Below, piece by piece: positions 23,124-35,108 of a stretch of 64,000 nucleotides of DNA. Origin of the DNA: Orobanche coerulescens (lineage: Eukaryota; Streptophyta; Magnoliopsida; Lamiales; Orobanchaceae); the NCBI GenBank assembly GCA_033398695.1, contig CM065815.1, positions 146,613,001-146,677,000 of the forward strand, in the 5' to 3' direction. The position numbers and the translations under genes were made by a program. Below the pieces are notes generated by a model. It was not told the origin of the DNA. It saw only the letters and a program-made list of their open reading frames with translations, and searched no databases. The first letter of the stretch is position 1. Every line of letters starts with the position of its first letter.

Positions 23124-24829
23124 GCCGTACCCATTAGTATCGGCCCCAGAGGCCCCGTCGGACCCTTCCCGGGTGGAAGAACAACAACACACACGTTACA
23201 AAACTGCATGTCTCGATTGGTAGTCACAATATATATATAATCAAGGCACTTGCTAGAAATAGCCATTTATCCGACTTATAACTACGACCGACCCAGCTAT
23301 ACTACAACCTAACAATCCTAAACGCATCTCTACACATCAACGACATAACAACTGATCAAACCATTACTCATAACACACAACTTAACCCACACAACCCGGT
23401 GATCACCAAAACATTATAGCACATGTCTAAGTGTACTATATACCCGATACTACGTCTCTATTGACATATCTCTATGACAAGCAACAATCCGATTCTAACT
23501 CAACATAACATCTACAACGACCCATATGATACAAAATCACAATAATGAATTACCAACATAATTTCATATACAACCTCAATTTACACAATATAAATCGTAT
23601 AGATAAGAATACTTACCTCGATGGTTAACACACGAACAACTCCGAAGACCGTAGATCGACCCAAAGTCCCCAACTTATATCCTCCAAGAGAGACACAATA
23701 GCAACGTGATCACTACGAGTATAACAACTGAAAACAACGGAAAACACATCTAAGAATCGAAGGAAAACTCATTGAGACATTTACTCGAGCATTAAATGCT
23801 GAAAACTTCAATAGGTCAACGAATCACGATTCGGATTATACGAAACCGGAATATGGATATACAATCCATAGAACATGATCAATAACAATGTTTAAGAACG
23901 ATCAGTTCATAAAAACCGGATTAGAAATGAGATCAAGAACGAAATCCCTGAAAAGGTCAACTCTAGGGCAAACAAGAAAATACCTCGATCTGACGAAGAA
24001 CAACCGATTAGATGATGTTACAATCACCTAAGACCCTCCAAAACACGTTGGAATTGAGTAGAATCGATCAAGAATCCAAACCCTAGCTTCACCCATCCGC
24101 CGATCGCGAGAAGAGAAGGAGAAAAGGGAGAAATCAAGTGAAACCTGTTGCCTAGCTATTAAATAGTTAGGCGTGTTACGACCGTAACACATAGGATATT
24201 ACGGCCGTAACCAAGCTTACGGGTATTCTGCCAAAAATGTGAGGGTGTGTTACGGCCGTTACCAATAATCCACGGCCGTAACACCCACAACCTTACGACC
24301 GTAACATATTGCAGGTTACGGCCGTAACCTGCATTCTGGCAGCAGATTCTATTCTGCTGCCCGACCAGCCCCAAACGACCCGGAAATGCGATGATTCAGA
24401 AAATTCAATGAAACACTCACAAACGATTCTCCACAACGGACAAAAGCGTTAATCGAACATACGATTCCAACGATAGAAGGTAAGTAAAACGGGTATGAAA
24501 ATGAGTATCCAAAACTTTAGAAAATTTCGAAATGGCCCAACATTCCGAAATTCACGATACGAGATCGAATAACAATTCCAAAGTTCACAACACGACCACA
24601 AATATTAAACGAACCTGTAGGAATGACAAAATGACAATTCCGAGCAACATTCACAAGGATCAGACCCAAATGCGGAAAAGTCACAATGATATGCCGATTA
24701 ACCCGAAACAATATCAAAACTCGCTCTAATAAAAATAAATGCAGAACAAAACATGTCCAAAATGTGTCAATGAACACAAGCGAGTTTCTAGAATCAAAAA
24801 ATATAGGAATGAAAATTACGGGTATTACA
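23124..24829 (-). mobile_element. Gypsy D, left LTR (5' portion in plus coordinates missing)
   Basis: Homologous to right LTR-D from 28741 onward through the CACTA insertion point to 56576; the first 1.1 kb is left of the window. It ends GGGTATTACA. Contents: one CCGTCGGAC subrepeat (23124-23180), a donor-like AGGTAAGT at 23612-23619, a second at 23980-23987, a TATA-like ATTTAATA near 24160, and TTACGGCCGTAA-type motifs (24200-24330). It contains GAGCATTAAATGCT near 23789, the uninterrupted version of the CACTA target. Confidence 0.87.
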
Positions 24830-24967
24830 TTCGACCCAACTAAAAATAAGTTTCGTCCCAAAACTTCAATAAAATAACAGGGTATAACACAAATGAAGTA
24901 AAAAGGTCCACACAACAAATATCAATCCTCACACAAGACAAAACCGACAATATAACACGCAATAACA

Positions 24968-25770
24968 TCACTGGGCCCCACTGGTCCCTCCACAAGTAGG
25001 AGCGGGTCTCCAGTTCCTGAACAACTCAACTACGGTCTCGCAGTGCACCGCTTAGTGTCCCAAATGACCACACTTGAAACAGTTAACCTGTAGTGAGCGA
25101 CAATTCTGTCGAGTATGGCCCACACGGATACAATTGAAGCACATCTTCACACCGCTCACCTTACTCACCTCTGGATAAGATTCTTGGACTGACCAAACGA
25201 ACGAGGGGTGCTCCTAGAAGGATAATGCAAAACAGCAGGCTCACGAAAATTACTTCTCTGACCTCTGGAAAAGTTACCCGAGGTCTTCTGCCTCTTACTT
25301 TCTGGACCCGCCTCCATCGTAGGAATGGCTCTCATAGTGGTCATGTTTGATCTAGATACTTCATCACAGTACTACACTCGATGCCCCTCGTGTCCACAAT
25401 TATAGCAAGCTACTGGCGGCTTCTTACAATTCTCACATTCATGACCCAGAACATTACAGTTGAAGCATATAGGCAAGTTACCCACAGTCAACGATACTGA
25501 CTTAGATCTCCTGGATTTTCCAGGTGGCGTAGAAGGTTCCACAATCGATTGATAAGGGGGTTGAGGTCTATGGACCCCTGTTCCCTTACTTCCCGATGAA
25601 TCCCCTGAATCCTTCTGCTCTATTGCCATGGACATACGGTTCGTCAATGATAGAGTCATAATGAGCGTTGGGTTTCTGCCAACAATGACATTCTCTCCGG
25701 ATACTTGCCTCTGATCACGTACCTCACCACTATGTCCACCACTACAACCTCGACCTCGTCTTCTCGGCAT
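24968..25770 (-). pseudogene. gag: Gypsy D gag, mosaic without capsid core
   Basis: Starts MPRRRGRGC at 25770, aligned with the starts of the A and C gags and directly after a CAG acceptor-like site. The N-terminal arm runs into a pair of zinc knuckles (CFNCNVLGHECENC and CYNCGHEGH), then stops at 25372. Downstream on the same strand, fragments match the C-terminal third of gag A (KRQKTSGNFSRGQR) and a second pair of knuckles (CFNC and CFKCGHLGH), with stops between them. The FDAVACP/DWWQAV capsid core is absent. It reads as a recombinant of two gag genes and cannot encode a capsid. No pol is present. Confidence 0.75.
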
Positions 25771-25771
25771 A

Positions 25772-27456
25772 CTGAATATACAACTGCTCAACTATATGAA
25801 ACATAACATCGCAAAACAATAACCATAATGCCAATTCATCGCAACATACCGACGTAAGCAAATAATAACATCACACAAAATATTCACTCACGAAAGTTAC
25901 ACGAGTACAATAATTAGATTGCAATTAATGGAACCTACAGTCGTAACTGATGGACCACAAGACCATATTAACAGAAAATTTACATTCAATGCCGATCCAA
26001 AAAAACAGACACGGCCACCACAAATCGTACGTTATAGTAGTTAATCACTGATAACATTCTTCTTCAACAAGTTCCCGGGGTATTTGTTCAAATAGTAACA
26101 TTTTAAAATTTGAGTTTCTAAAATTTTCCAAAATAAGATTGGGGAAACGCCTTTGGCACCTCGAGCTGTTTTATCAAAACTAGAAGGGATAGATCGAATT
26201 TGTTTCTTTCTGAAATCATTTGAAAAACCATGATCCGGAATATCAAAATCCATCAAAACATCATCATCAAGGAAAACCATGTCGAAATAACATTACACGG
26301 GCTACAAAGCAAACCGAAGCCACGTAACACAACAATTGGGTATAAAATTAGTGTGCACTAATAATGACATTAGCGTGCGCTGACTCACTCTTCTCAGAAA
26401 TTTACTCCAAATCCGAGTTTAAAGTTTAAGTCAGGTAAGATTTTTCATCTTTCACTATTTATTTATTTTCGAAAATAAAAATCGCATTTTGGTTTAAAAT
26501 ATAAAAATTTTATAGTGTGAAAGATTTTAAAATCGTATACTCAAGCTATTTGAAATTAACATCAACAAGCTAAAACCATTCTAAAATTCTTTCAAATATG
26601 ATAAAATATTGACGATGGTGATATTTAATAAAATATCAAAAGTACTTCAAAATATATCCTTCGTATTTCATCGCAAAGTTTCTATGAAAGTGCACGATCA
26701 CTTTGTCAAAACTCAAAGCGTTTATAATTAAAAACAATGTATGCGTTAAGTTACTACTTATGCATATCGATAAAATAGTCACGAAAATTTTCTAGTTTAA
26801 CTCAGATTGCGAAATACTTGCAAGTCATTTAAAAATACATGTGCAGCAGATATAGCTAACGATGAGCATACACTGAGGTAGCAAGAAACAATCAATCAAC
26901 TATCTTCTTTGAAAATACACGGCCGGTTTATCCAAAATTTCAGAAAATTTTCAAAATTCATAGTGTCCACCGTTTAACCGTACTAGTAAAATTATTTGAG
27001 AAGATCTAATTTTTCACAACATACTCAAGTCTACGAAATTTTCAGAAACATTTTCAAATACACACGCAGCCAACACAGTCATTAATTAGAACACGTTTGT
27101 AGCAATTAGAAATAATGTCAAACATATTCGGTTCCCAAACACGTGCCCATATAGTATTCAAATAATCATACTAATCGATACCACTCATGAATATAATCTC
27201 AGATTCAAACATACGTCGAAACCATCCATTTGTGTTTCCGACAATCTCCGTCGTCAATAAGCCTCCTGGAACACATTAATATCCAGAGACTTCCACAACA
27301 TGTTGTACCAATCAAAACTCAATCTACCAGTATATCCCAATTTCCATACACGTAATATACCACAAGTATCAAATACGGTTTCTATTTTATCTCTACTAGC
27401 AAACAAAGTTATACAACACAAAATATAAAATATAATGTATATAAGGGGAGACTTGC
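25772..27456 (-). other. Candidate 5'-leader intron of gypsy D
   Basis: The minus strand has a GC-type donor GCAAGT at 27456-27451 and TTCAG ending at 25772, one base before the gag ATG. The 1685-bp interval is AT-rich, without recognisable genes; the 79-aa ORF at 26041-26280 is not convincing. The block upstream of the donor (GGTCGCAC, GACGGTCGCCC, ATGATACTAAT) is shared with A and partly with C. An intron is inferred. Confidence 0.45.
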
Positions 27457-27616
27457 GTCCATAGGTCGCACGAATATGACGGTCGCCCATGATACTAATC
27501 TCGCGAACAACACAAACGATATGATATGACAATGCACAAGTTGACTTGTTAACCGACAACTCGGACGACGCAACAAGACACGACTTGACCATGCAGCCTA
27601 GGTTTCCACAACCTAA

Positions 27617-27628
27617 GCTCCGATACCA
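27617..27628 (-). other. Primer binding site, gypsy D
   Basis: TGGTATCGGAGC on the minus strand, four bases from LTR-D (27633). The same single difference from the initiator tRNA complement as in element B. Confidence 0.88.
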
Positions 27629-27632
27629 TAAA

Positions 27633-29422
27633 TATAACACCCCCAGAAACCACTGGGAATATTACACGTCGTAGACCCTTTTTCTATAAGGATTTACCAG
27701 GCTAACAACCACGATGTGAACAATGTTTGACTGGCCGAGGTCAAACAACTTACTAACACAGACCGATAAGGTCAAATATTAATTACACTGACCAATGAGG
27801 TCTCACGATTAAATTAACCCCAAAAAAACTCATTATAGTACATACCCACGCAGGGGTCAAAATACAATACAGCGGACGACTGAAGATAACTCAACAATAC
27901 AACAACATCAAACTGGACTCTTAACTCTTGATTAGTATCGCGGCTCGTCTTCTTCCATGTCGTCCATGTGGTTGCTCCAACGAACTAAGCACACCTTAAA
28001 TGCATTATATGCATTTCCCCCATTTAAGGGGTTAGCATTTGAATGGCTAGTACAAGTATTCAGTCTATACAAAATATATCACGCCAATATCAGTTATATT
28101 AAAATAACAACAGTTGTGACAGAAGTTCCCGAGAGGTTTTCAATATTTAAGGTACAATTCAAGTATTTGAACATAATATATATAAACTCGGGAGTTTTAG
28201 AAAATGACAGAAAGTCTTTTGGGACTTCAAGTTCAAGATTATAAAACCTTTTTTCGAAAATAATAGGGTCTCGGCCAAAATCACGTTCATGTAACAACAT
28301 TTTTATAAATAGAAAATCTTTATGTACCTCGAGTCCTTAGTTGCAAAACCATATCAAGACAAATGGGTCTCGGCCCAAAGCCATTTTCTACAGAACAACC
28401 TTTAAAAAACCGTTGGAATCTCAACCCAAAATCTCATCAAACCACAGTACACGAAAACAATAACAAGGTTCGTTTTCCAACACCAAAACCTCACAATCAA
28501 GGAGCTAAACACTTACGACATATATCATAGTGCCATTCTATCCAAGTACCAAAATTCAATATATAATGTACATCAACATCGAGAATCAAACATTGTGATA
28601 TTCCGGACATATCACAATTATCGAAAACATCAACATCATCCTCAAGATGAAAGCCACACTTAGTTACCCACGACCGTACCCATTAGTATCAGCCCCCAGA
28701 TTCCCATCGGACCGTCCCTGGGTTGGAAACCACTTCCGCCGCCGTACCCATTAGTATCGGACCCCTGAGGCCCCGTCGGACCGTCCCCGGATGGAAGAAC
28801 AACAACACACACACGTTACAAAACTGCATGTCTCGATTGTTAGTCACAATATATATAATCAAGGCACTTGCTAGAAATGGCCATTCATCCGACTCAAAAC
28901 TACGACCGACCCAACTATACTACAACCTAACAATCCTAAACGCATCTCCACATATCAACAGCATAACAACCGATCAAACCATTACGACTAACCCAAATCA
29001 TAATACACAACTTAACCACACAACCCGGTGATCACCAAAATATTATAGCACATGTCTAAGTGTACTATCTACCCGACACTATATCTCTATTGACATATCT
29101 CTGTGACGAGCAACAAGCCAATTCTAACTCAACATAACATCTACAATGACCCATATGATACAAAATCACAATAATGAATAACCAACACAATTTCATATAC
29201 AACCTCAATTTACACAATATAAATCCTATAGACAAGAATATTTGCCTCGATGGTTAACACAAGAACAACTCCGAAGAACGTAGCTCGACCGAAAGTCCCC
29301 AACTTATATCCTCCATGATAGACACAATAGCAATGTGATCACTACGAGTATACAACTGAAAATAATGGAAAACGCATCTAAGAATCGAAGGAAACTCATT
29401 GAGACATTTAATCGAGCATTAA
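27633..29422 (-). mobile_element. Gypsy D, right LTR, first segment (interrupted by CACTA)
   Basis: Starts TATAACACCCCCAG, with G changed to A in the usual TGTAAC. It carries the hairpin cluster (AAATGCAT/ATGCATTT near 27998-28016, CCCC/GGGG, TAGCATT/AATGGCTA) at 27998-28055. CCGTCGGACC subrepeats lie at about 28670-28800. It stops at TAA (29420-29422), the target duplication of the CACTA element. The joined LTR is about 2.8 kb. Confidence 0.9.
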
Positions 29423-29437
29423 CACTACCAAAAAAGT

Positions 29438-30056
29438 ACTTTAGCCGACGACCCAAAAAAAACGGCCGACGACTATAAAGTGTCGTCGGCTAAACTGCGC
29501 ACTTTAGCCGACGACTCAGTTTGCCGTCGGCTAAAGGGTTTTAGCCGACGACTTGGCCGAGGTCGTCGGCTAAAGTGCGAAATAGTCGTCGGCTATATTA
29601 AAGAGGTTTAGCCGACACGAGATAACGTTTAGCCGACCGAAAAAAATATTTTAGTCGACGACTTGATCTCGGTCGTGGCTAAACCCTTTCGAGAAAAAAT
29701 AATATTGCAACGGTTTAGCAATGACCTAGATCTAGGTCGTCCAAACACTTTTAAAAAATAATATACTTTAGCCGACGACTTGATCTCGGTCGTTGGCTAA
29801 ACCCCTTTCAAAAAAATAATATTGCAACGGTTAGTCGACGACCTAGATCTAGGTCGTCGCCAAACACTTTTTCAAAAAATAATATACTTTAGCCGACGAC
29901 CTGATCTAGGTCGTCGGCTAAACTCCTTCTGAAAAAAAATAATATTGCCATGGTTTAGCCGACCACCTAGATCAGGTCGTCGGCTAAACACTTTTTCAAA
30001 AAAAAAATGATATACTTTAGCCGACGACTTAGATCAAGTCGTCGGCTAAACCTCCA
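29438..30056. repeat. CACTA 5' subterminal repeat array
   Basis: More than ten copies, in both orientations, of TTTAGCCGACGAC separated by short AT-rich spacers. Many are paired as hairpins (GCCGACGAC...GTCGTCGGC). Such arrays bind the transposase or its accessory protein in En/Spm elements. No coding sequence. The matching array is at 55180-55540. Confidence 0.92.
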
Positions 30057-30230
30057 AGTGAAAATTATTTATAGTTCAGGGAACACCAACCCAATCTTGC
30101 CTCTCTCCCCGCTAAAGAGCACATTTCTATTCCCGATCTTGTCAGTTATTCCCGAAAAAAGCTTGTGAGTTGCTACTTTGAGTTGTGACGAAGGTTTCTA
30201 CCGGTTGTTATAATCACCATTTCGATTAAG

Positions 30231-30423
30231 GTATGTATTTTATTTTATTTTTTATTGTGATTTCGAAACTTTATATTATTCATGTTACATTCGATAGCTT
30301 TTATGTAAAACGATTAAGTTTTATGATGATAATCATTATGGTTAATTGTTTATTGTGATTTCATTTATAATTAGAACAATATTAGTTAGTTGGATTAATA
30401 TTGGAAAATGTATACATTTTCAG
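30231..30423 (+). other. Intron in the CACTA transposase 5' leader
   Basis: A 193-bp T-rich interval begins GTATGTATTT after ATTAAG and ends CATTTTCAG, two bases before the transposase ATG (30425). Both splice sites fit plant consensus. The exon upstream (from about 30075) is non-coding, preceded by a weak TATA-like ATTTATA near 30067. A prediction from consensus only. Confidence 0.6.
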
Positions 30424-30424
30424 G

Positions 30425-30484
30425 ATGGACAAGAGTTGGATTGGGTTACGAAAATGGGATCCAAGTGTAATGGATGGGATGAAG
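30425..30484 (+). pseudogene. CACTA transposase, first 20 codons (cut off by copia Y)
   Basis: The ATG opens a 20-codon segment (MDKSWIGLRKW...) ending at the TGAAG target site of copia Y. It continues in frame at 42438 after removal of the insertion and one TSD. The W-x-x-L-R-K-W beginning is typical of the transposase-associated N-terminal domain. This places the true start 12 kb upstream of the apparent start at 42432, whose first base belongs to the LTR. Confidence 0.85.
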
Positions 30485-31894
30485 TGTAGGTCACAAGTCG
30501 TCCAGAAACAAGTCTAGAGGGGGGGGTGAATAGACTTGTTGAAACTCTTGAACTCTTTTTCTCGAAGAGTGAGTTTCTTCAGCTGATGATCAAATAAATG
30601 ACTAGGAGTCGTTTGTGCTTGGATATGTGCGGAAGTCAGCTGATGACGAATATAAATTAACTTAATGAAACACTTAACAATGGATGCAGCAGTTAGAGTA
30701 TGATGCAAGAAACAAGAATAACGCAGCGATTATAGTGGTCTCGAGGTGGGGTAATCCTCTACTAATCCACTTTTCTCCAAACCAGTTGGAGATGAATTCA
30801 CTATAATTGTCAACCAGTGATAAAGATTACAGTGATTCACAACACACTACAACAGCTTCCAACCAGTGGAATTCCGTGCCGTTGTACACACTTGACTGCC
30901 TTGCACCTCTTGATCCTCGATCCTCGGATGCCTTTACAGTCTGCTACTTCAACCAGTGAAGTACCCCTTACTCAAGATTTAAAGACAAGAGTGTTTGTCT
31001 TCTCCAACTAAAGAGCTTCCTTGAATATGAACTTTTGGATCTGCTCTTTTTCACGATGCTATTTGATTGCTTGAGATTGCTTTGTTTGCTTTGATCGCTA
31101 GAGTATATGTTCGCACCGGTAGTTTGCTCAGTTTCAAATCTTCGGATATATATAGATCACGATCTCTGAGCTTCTTCCTTGTAGCCGTTGCAAATCTTTG
31201 AACAAATCCGTCCGTTGGAGAGAGACTTCATTGTTTAATCTTTTCTGAACGTTGCAAGGCTGGATTCCCATTATTTTATTTTATCTTCCGACCGTTGTGA
31301 GGACTTCTGCATGTGAGCGCCGAATCTTTTGAATATAAAAGGTTTAAAGTCTTCACGGTGGGTCAGGATGATTTAAATAAATCATATCTCTTGCGGGAAT
31401 CACTCCAATTTGTCTCTTCACGTTGCATGTGAGCTTTCCGTAATATTTGACTTTTCAAAGCATGCTGACGTGGACTTGGAGTACTTAGGCTATAGTTGAG
31501 TAGACTGATGTGCAGCTTACTTCTCTGCAGGTAGGTCGTCTCGGCTGTATACTGTTTGAGACTTGTCTGATCAGGTGACTTCCCTGAGGTTCCTCGGCTG
31601 CAGTCTGGTCAAACTTCTCTAACAAGTTTTAGTTGACTGTGGCTACTCGATTGAGTGTCAGTACTTCTCTGATGGACTAGACTGTACTTTAGTACTTAGC
31701 CGATTTTCAGCCTAACTAACTTTGGCCTATAGAAGACACTCATTTGGTTCTTCTTTACATATTGCCAATTTTATACTTAACACATTTTGGCCTATGGAAG
31801 ATGCTCATTTTGGTTCTTCCTTACATTTTGCCAATTAATAAACATTTGATTTTAAATTAATGACATCATCAAAATCTAACAAGTATTCCTAACA
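30485..31894 (-). mobile_element. Copia Y LTR 1 (1410 bp; 3' LTR)
   Basis: TGTAGGTCACAAG to TATTCCTAACA. It has a 10-bp inverted repeat AACAAGTCTA/TAGACTTGTT around a G8 run (30507-30540). Four ACCAGT words lie in CAACCAGTG contexts (30781, 30813, 30862, 30952). On the minus strand there is a TATATATA box near 31145-31152. The internal side carries AAAATAGGGGGAATT, the probable polypurine tract (31895-31910). Close copy of LTR 2, with a few clustered changes near 31625-31660. Confidence 0.93.
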
Positions 31895-33035
31895 AATTCC
31901 CCCTATTTTGATGATGGCAAAACTAAGTAAGAAATCAAATGGCCAAGTCTGCACTTAAGTGCAAGACAAAACTGAAATCAGTCTAATATTGAGACAACTG
32001 GAAAATTGTCATTCAACAGACTGTTCATAAAATTTTCTGACTTAATCATTGAAATTATACAAGATTGTTTTAAGTACATAAAAATAAAATTTACAAGTAA
32101 GAAAATAATTTAAGGTCATCTGCCTCTTCCTCTGCCTCTTCGAATAGCCGCTTGTGTGTCCGAATGGTTTGGCTCCGATAGGTCTTACCTTGACCGGAGC
32201 AAGGCCATACTTTCTCTTCACAACCAAGTCTGCGAAGTCCCGCTCTCCCGCCGAGATCTGAATTTGTTCTCAAGGCGTACTAGCTTGATTTCCTCCTGAA
32301 GTTGTAGCTCATCAAGTTCACCATCCATGCGGATTGGTGCTTCTTCACTCTCCGAATTTAGGGATCATGGGAAATGCATTTTGCTCTTTGCGTACTTCTT
32401 TAGAACACCCAAAGCTTAGGATGAACCTCTTCCATCCAGTTTATGAAAATCTCACGGGGAGAGTTTGTTATCTTGAAGTAGTTCCTGGACATAAAAGTCT
32501 CGACGAACTTCTTCCTAGCAGCTCCCATATTTCAAGAGCTTCAAGTGGGCGTAAATCTTCAACATACCATAGCTCCAGACCTTCCCATTCAAGAGTAGGT
32601 TCAAAGCCGCCTCTGGTCCTTCGCGCTTCCCTTCAGCCGGTCACCTTGTCTTCTTGATCTACTGACTTCCTTCCTTTTTAGGCTAGAGGGTCCTTCAACT
32701 GGGGACATCCCGCTTTTTCTTACTTGATTTCTCTTTCTTCCCCGAATCCTCTCTTCCCCTTTTGCCAAAGATCAATGAGTGTTGTCAATCGTTGCTCCAT
32801 GCGGCTCATCCAATCGACATGCCAAAAGGCATTCTCGTTGTTTGTAGGAGGAGGAGGCCGAGGGATCTCTCTCAAGCAGTGGTATCAATCTTGGCATTAA
32901 TGGTCTCAAGGTCGAGTGACTGAGTTGACAGCAGACTCCCCAATGGTGTCTCGACAATTTGCTTGATCACTCACCATGGTAAGGGATAATCGAGCTGATG
33001 GGGAGTGTTCTCCGATCCTTCAAAGAATGGAGCCA
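31895..33035 (-). other. 3' end of copia Y interior: decayed tail of the extra ORF
   Basis: Directly inside the 3' LTR. Minus-strand fragments (for example 32772-32957 and 32042-32227) look like scattered pieces of a hydrophilic, coiled protein continuing the acidic ORF at 33036-35108, but frames are broken too often to join them. Nothing else is recognised. The plus-strand ORF at 32334-32657 has no support. Confidence 0.4.
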
Positions 33036-35108
33036 CTAGGCTGCAGGCTCCCGGGCCGCATGGTAGGTCGATTGAGTCTTCTCCGGGGTCCCCGACTGAG
33101 TCCTCTGCCCTCTGCGTCTAGGCCGGTGTACCGGGAGGTACAACAATCCTATCTGCAGCCTTCGTTGGTAGGCCTGCTCTGCCTCTGGCTCCTTTTCTCT
33201 TTCTTCCTCTTTCCCTTCTTCTTCTTCTTCAGATTTCTCTTTTTCTTTCTCCTCATCTTCTTCTTTTTCTTCTCCAGCCGCCACACCAGCTCCTCCTTCA
33301 CCTCCATCATCATTATTATCATCATCATCATCATCATTTTTCTCGTCATCATCCTTCTCCTTTTCTCTTTCATCATCTTCATCCTTCTCCTTATCTTCTT
33401 CTTCTTTTTCCTGCTCCACTTCTTCTCCTTCTTCTTCATCTTCTTCATCATCCACTTCTTCTGTTTTTTCAATCTCCTCTGTCTCCTTTTCAACTGGTAT
33501 GTTTTCTTCAGGTTCTTTTGCTTCTTCATCCTCTTCAACCAAATTGATAATTTTATTTCATCAACTTCTTCTATCCTAATCTCCTTTTCTACTTTCTCCT
33601 CTTCCTCTTCCTCTCCAAAACTACCATCAAAGATACTGAGCATTATAGAGTGGATAAAATGGTCCATGTTTGTCTCAAAATGTGACATGAACCAGTTATC
33701 CTGGAGGAGTAAGGCTAAATCTGACTCTTTGCAAAAATCAGTCAGAACATCCTCCGTGGCTTGGGGGTATTCCCAACCACTAGTTTCAACAAAAATTTGA
33801 AAATTTGTAAAGGACATGGTTTTAAGAGTTTTCCACTCTTTAAAAATATTTACGAAAGAGTGTTTTTCTGCTTGTGGCTTGACAAGCTGAAGTTGTTCTA
33901 TGGAGAGATTAAAAGTATTATTTTCTAAAAGATTGAATGAGTAATCTGCTTCAGGGATAGATATAACAAGACCTGCTTCCTCTTCTTCAGTCATGTACAC
34001 TGGAGGAGTAATGACAGGTACAATTCGGGTTTCGGTATCTGGTGCAGGCTGGTCCGGATGAACTGGTGACTGAACTGATGGGCTGTTATGATGCTCAGGC
34101 TGCTCTCCTTCGCTGAACTGCAGCTTCCTTGGCCTCTTTGGAGAGGGTTCAGGTGATGACTGCAGGTTGGAAGGTCCTTTTGGGGCTGGTCCCCTTCTCT
34201 TGAATCGGATGGCGATAGGTGTATCGTCAGACTCATTTTCGGACTCGACTGCAGTTCCGATCTCAGCTGCAGGTTGGTCCGAGTCTGATAGATCGTATCT
34301 TGGGCAAAAGCTTGAGTCTGGCAAATTCTTCAACAACTGGGCTGCCCTCCTAGTGACTCCAACCTTCTTCTTATCATGGTCCATGTGACCAAGCCTCTTG
34401 TTTGGGTGGAAAGGGTCAATGTTTCCTCGCCACCCACCGCTCCAAGAACCAACTAAGATGCGTTCCGAACGCCAACTTAGTCTTGAACTTCTTCTCTCCC
34501 TCGAGCCATTCGACCTTGTTCACCTCGCGAACAAGTTGCCTGAAAATATAATCGGCCCAATCAACTTCCTCTCGTTGAATTAACGCACCCAACACCATGA
34601 ATTTTGAAGATGATAGTTGGTCATAGCTTCCTGCCATCCCCATGACTATTTTGTTTGTGATGTCCAAATCAACTCGATAGACCCTTTTCAACTCATTTCT
34701 CTTCGCTGTGAACTTCAATTTCTCAGGGACATTTTCGAGCTTAATCGTCTTCCACGTTTCGGCGGGTGATTGTTTGAGCGCTTCGACCGCCAAACCGCGA
34801 TGTTTCATTCCGAATACAGAGCGAATCTTCTCTGTATCTATGGTGACTGGTACTCCACCGACCGTGCTCTGAATCTCGTGCTGAATCAGGTAAGCGTTGC
34901 GGTAAAATTCAACCACATCTTCCTTGAACAAGTGTTGAGGGTTGATTTCGAGAAACGGGTAGATTCCGTTCAGTTTCATCGCCCGGATTAAGTCGAGCAT
35001 ATCAAAGTCCTCTAGATTTGCTTCCAACAAGCCTTCAAAGTCGACGACCATGGAGAAGATGACCTGGTCCTTCATCGCCTTCAAGTTTGCTCCGTCAAAA
35101 GATGCCAT
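33036..35108 (-). pseudogene. Copia Y extra ORF (ORF3, env position): N-terminal plant-transposon-protein domain plus acidic tail
   Basis: Starts MASFDGANLKAMKD at 35108 and runs 230 codons to a TGA at 34416. A different frame continues from about 34395 (GHMDHDKKKVGVTRRAAQ) into a serine/proline-rich, then strongly acidic Glu/Asp-Lys region. A further frame change near 33543 keeps the tail acidic to 33036. Without these two breaks it would be one protein of about 690 residues. The N-terminal part resembles proteins annotated as putative plant transposon protein in SIRE-type elements. No signal peptide or membrane segment is seen, so an envelope role is not supported. The tail is coded by GAA/GAT-rich DNA (33190-33640). 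Function unknown. Confidence 0.6.

Noticed and set aside
29438..30056. Regular repeats with hairpins that could suggest a CRISPR array or satellite
   Set aside because: Repeats occur in both orientations next to a CACTA terminus and match an array at the other end; spacers are short and degenerate.
33190..33640. GAA/GAT trinucleotide tract as an expanded satellite
   Set aside because: It is interrupted and codes an acidic tail in a frame consistent with the upstream ORF; coding origin is the simpler explanation.
32976..33800. Plus-strand 274-codon ORF rich in Phe, Ile and Ser, resembling a membrane protein
   Set aside because: It is the antisense of the GAA/GAT-rich acidic tail of the copia Y extra ORF. 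Low-complexity CTT/ATC runs produce hydrophobic codons. The minus strand fits element orientation.
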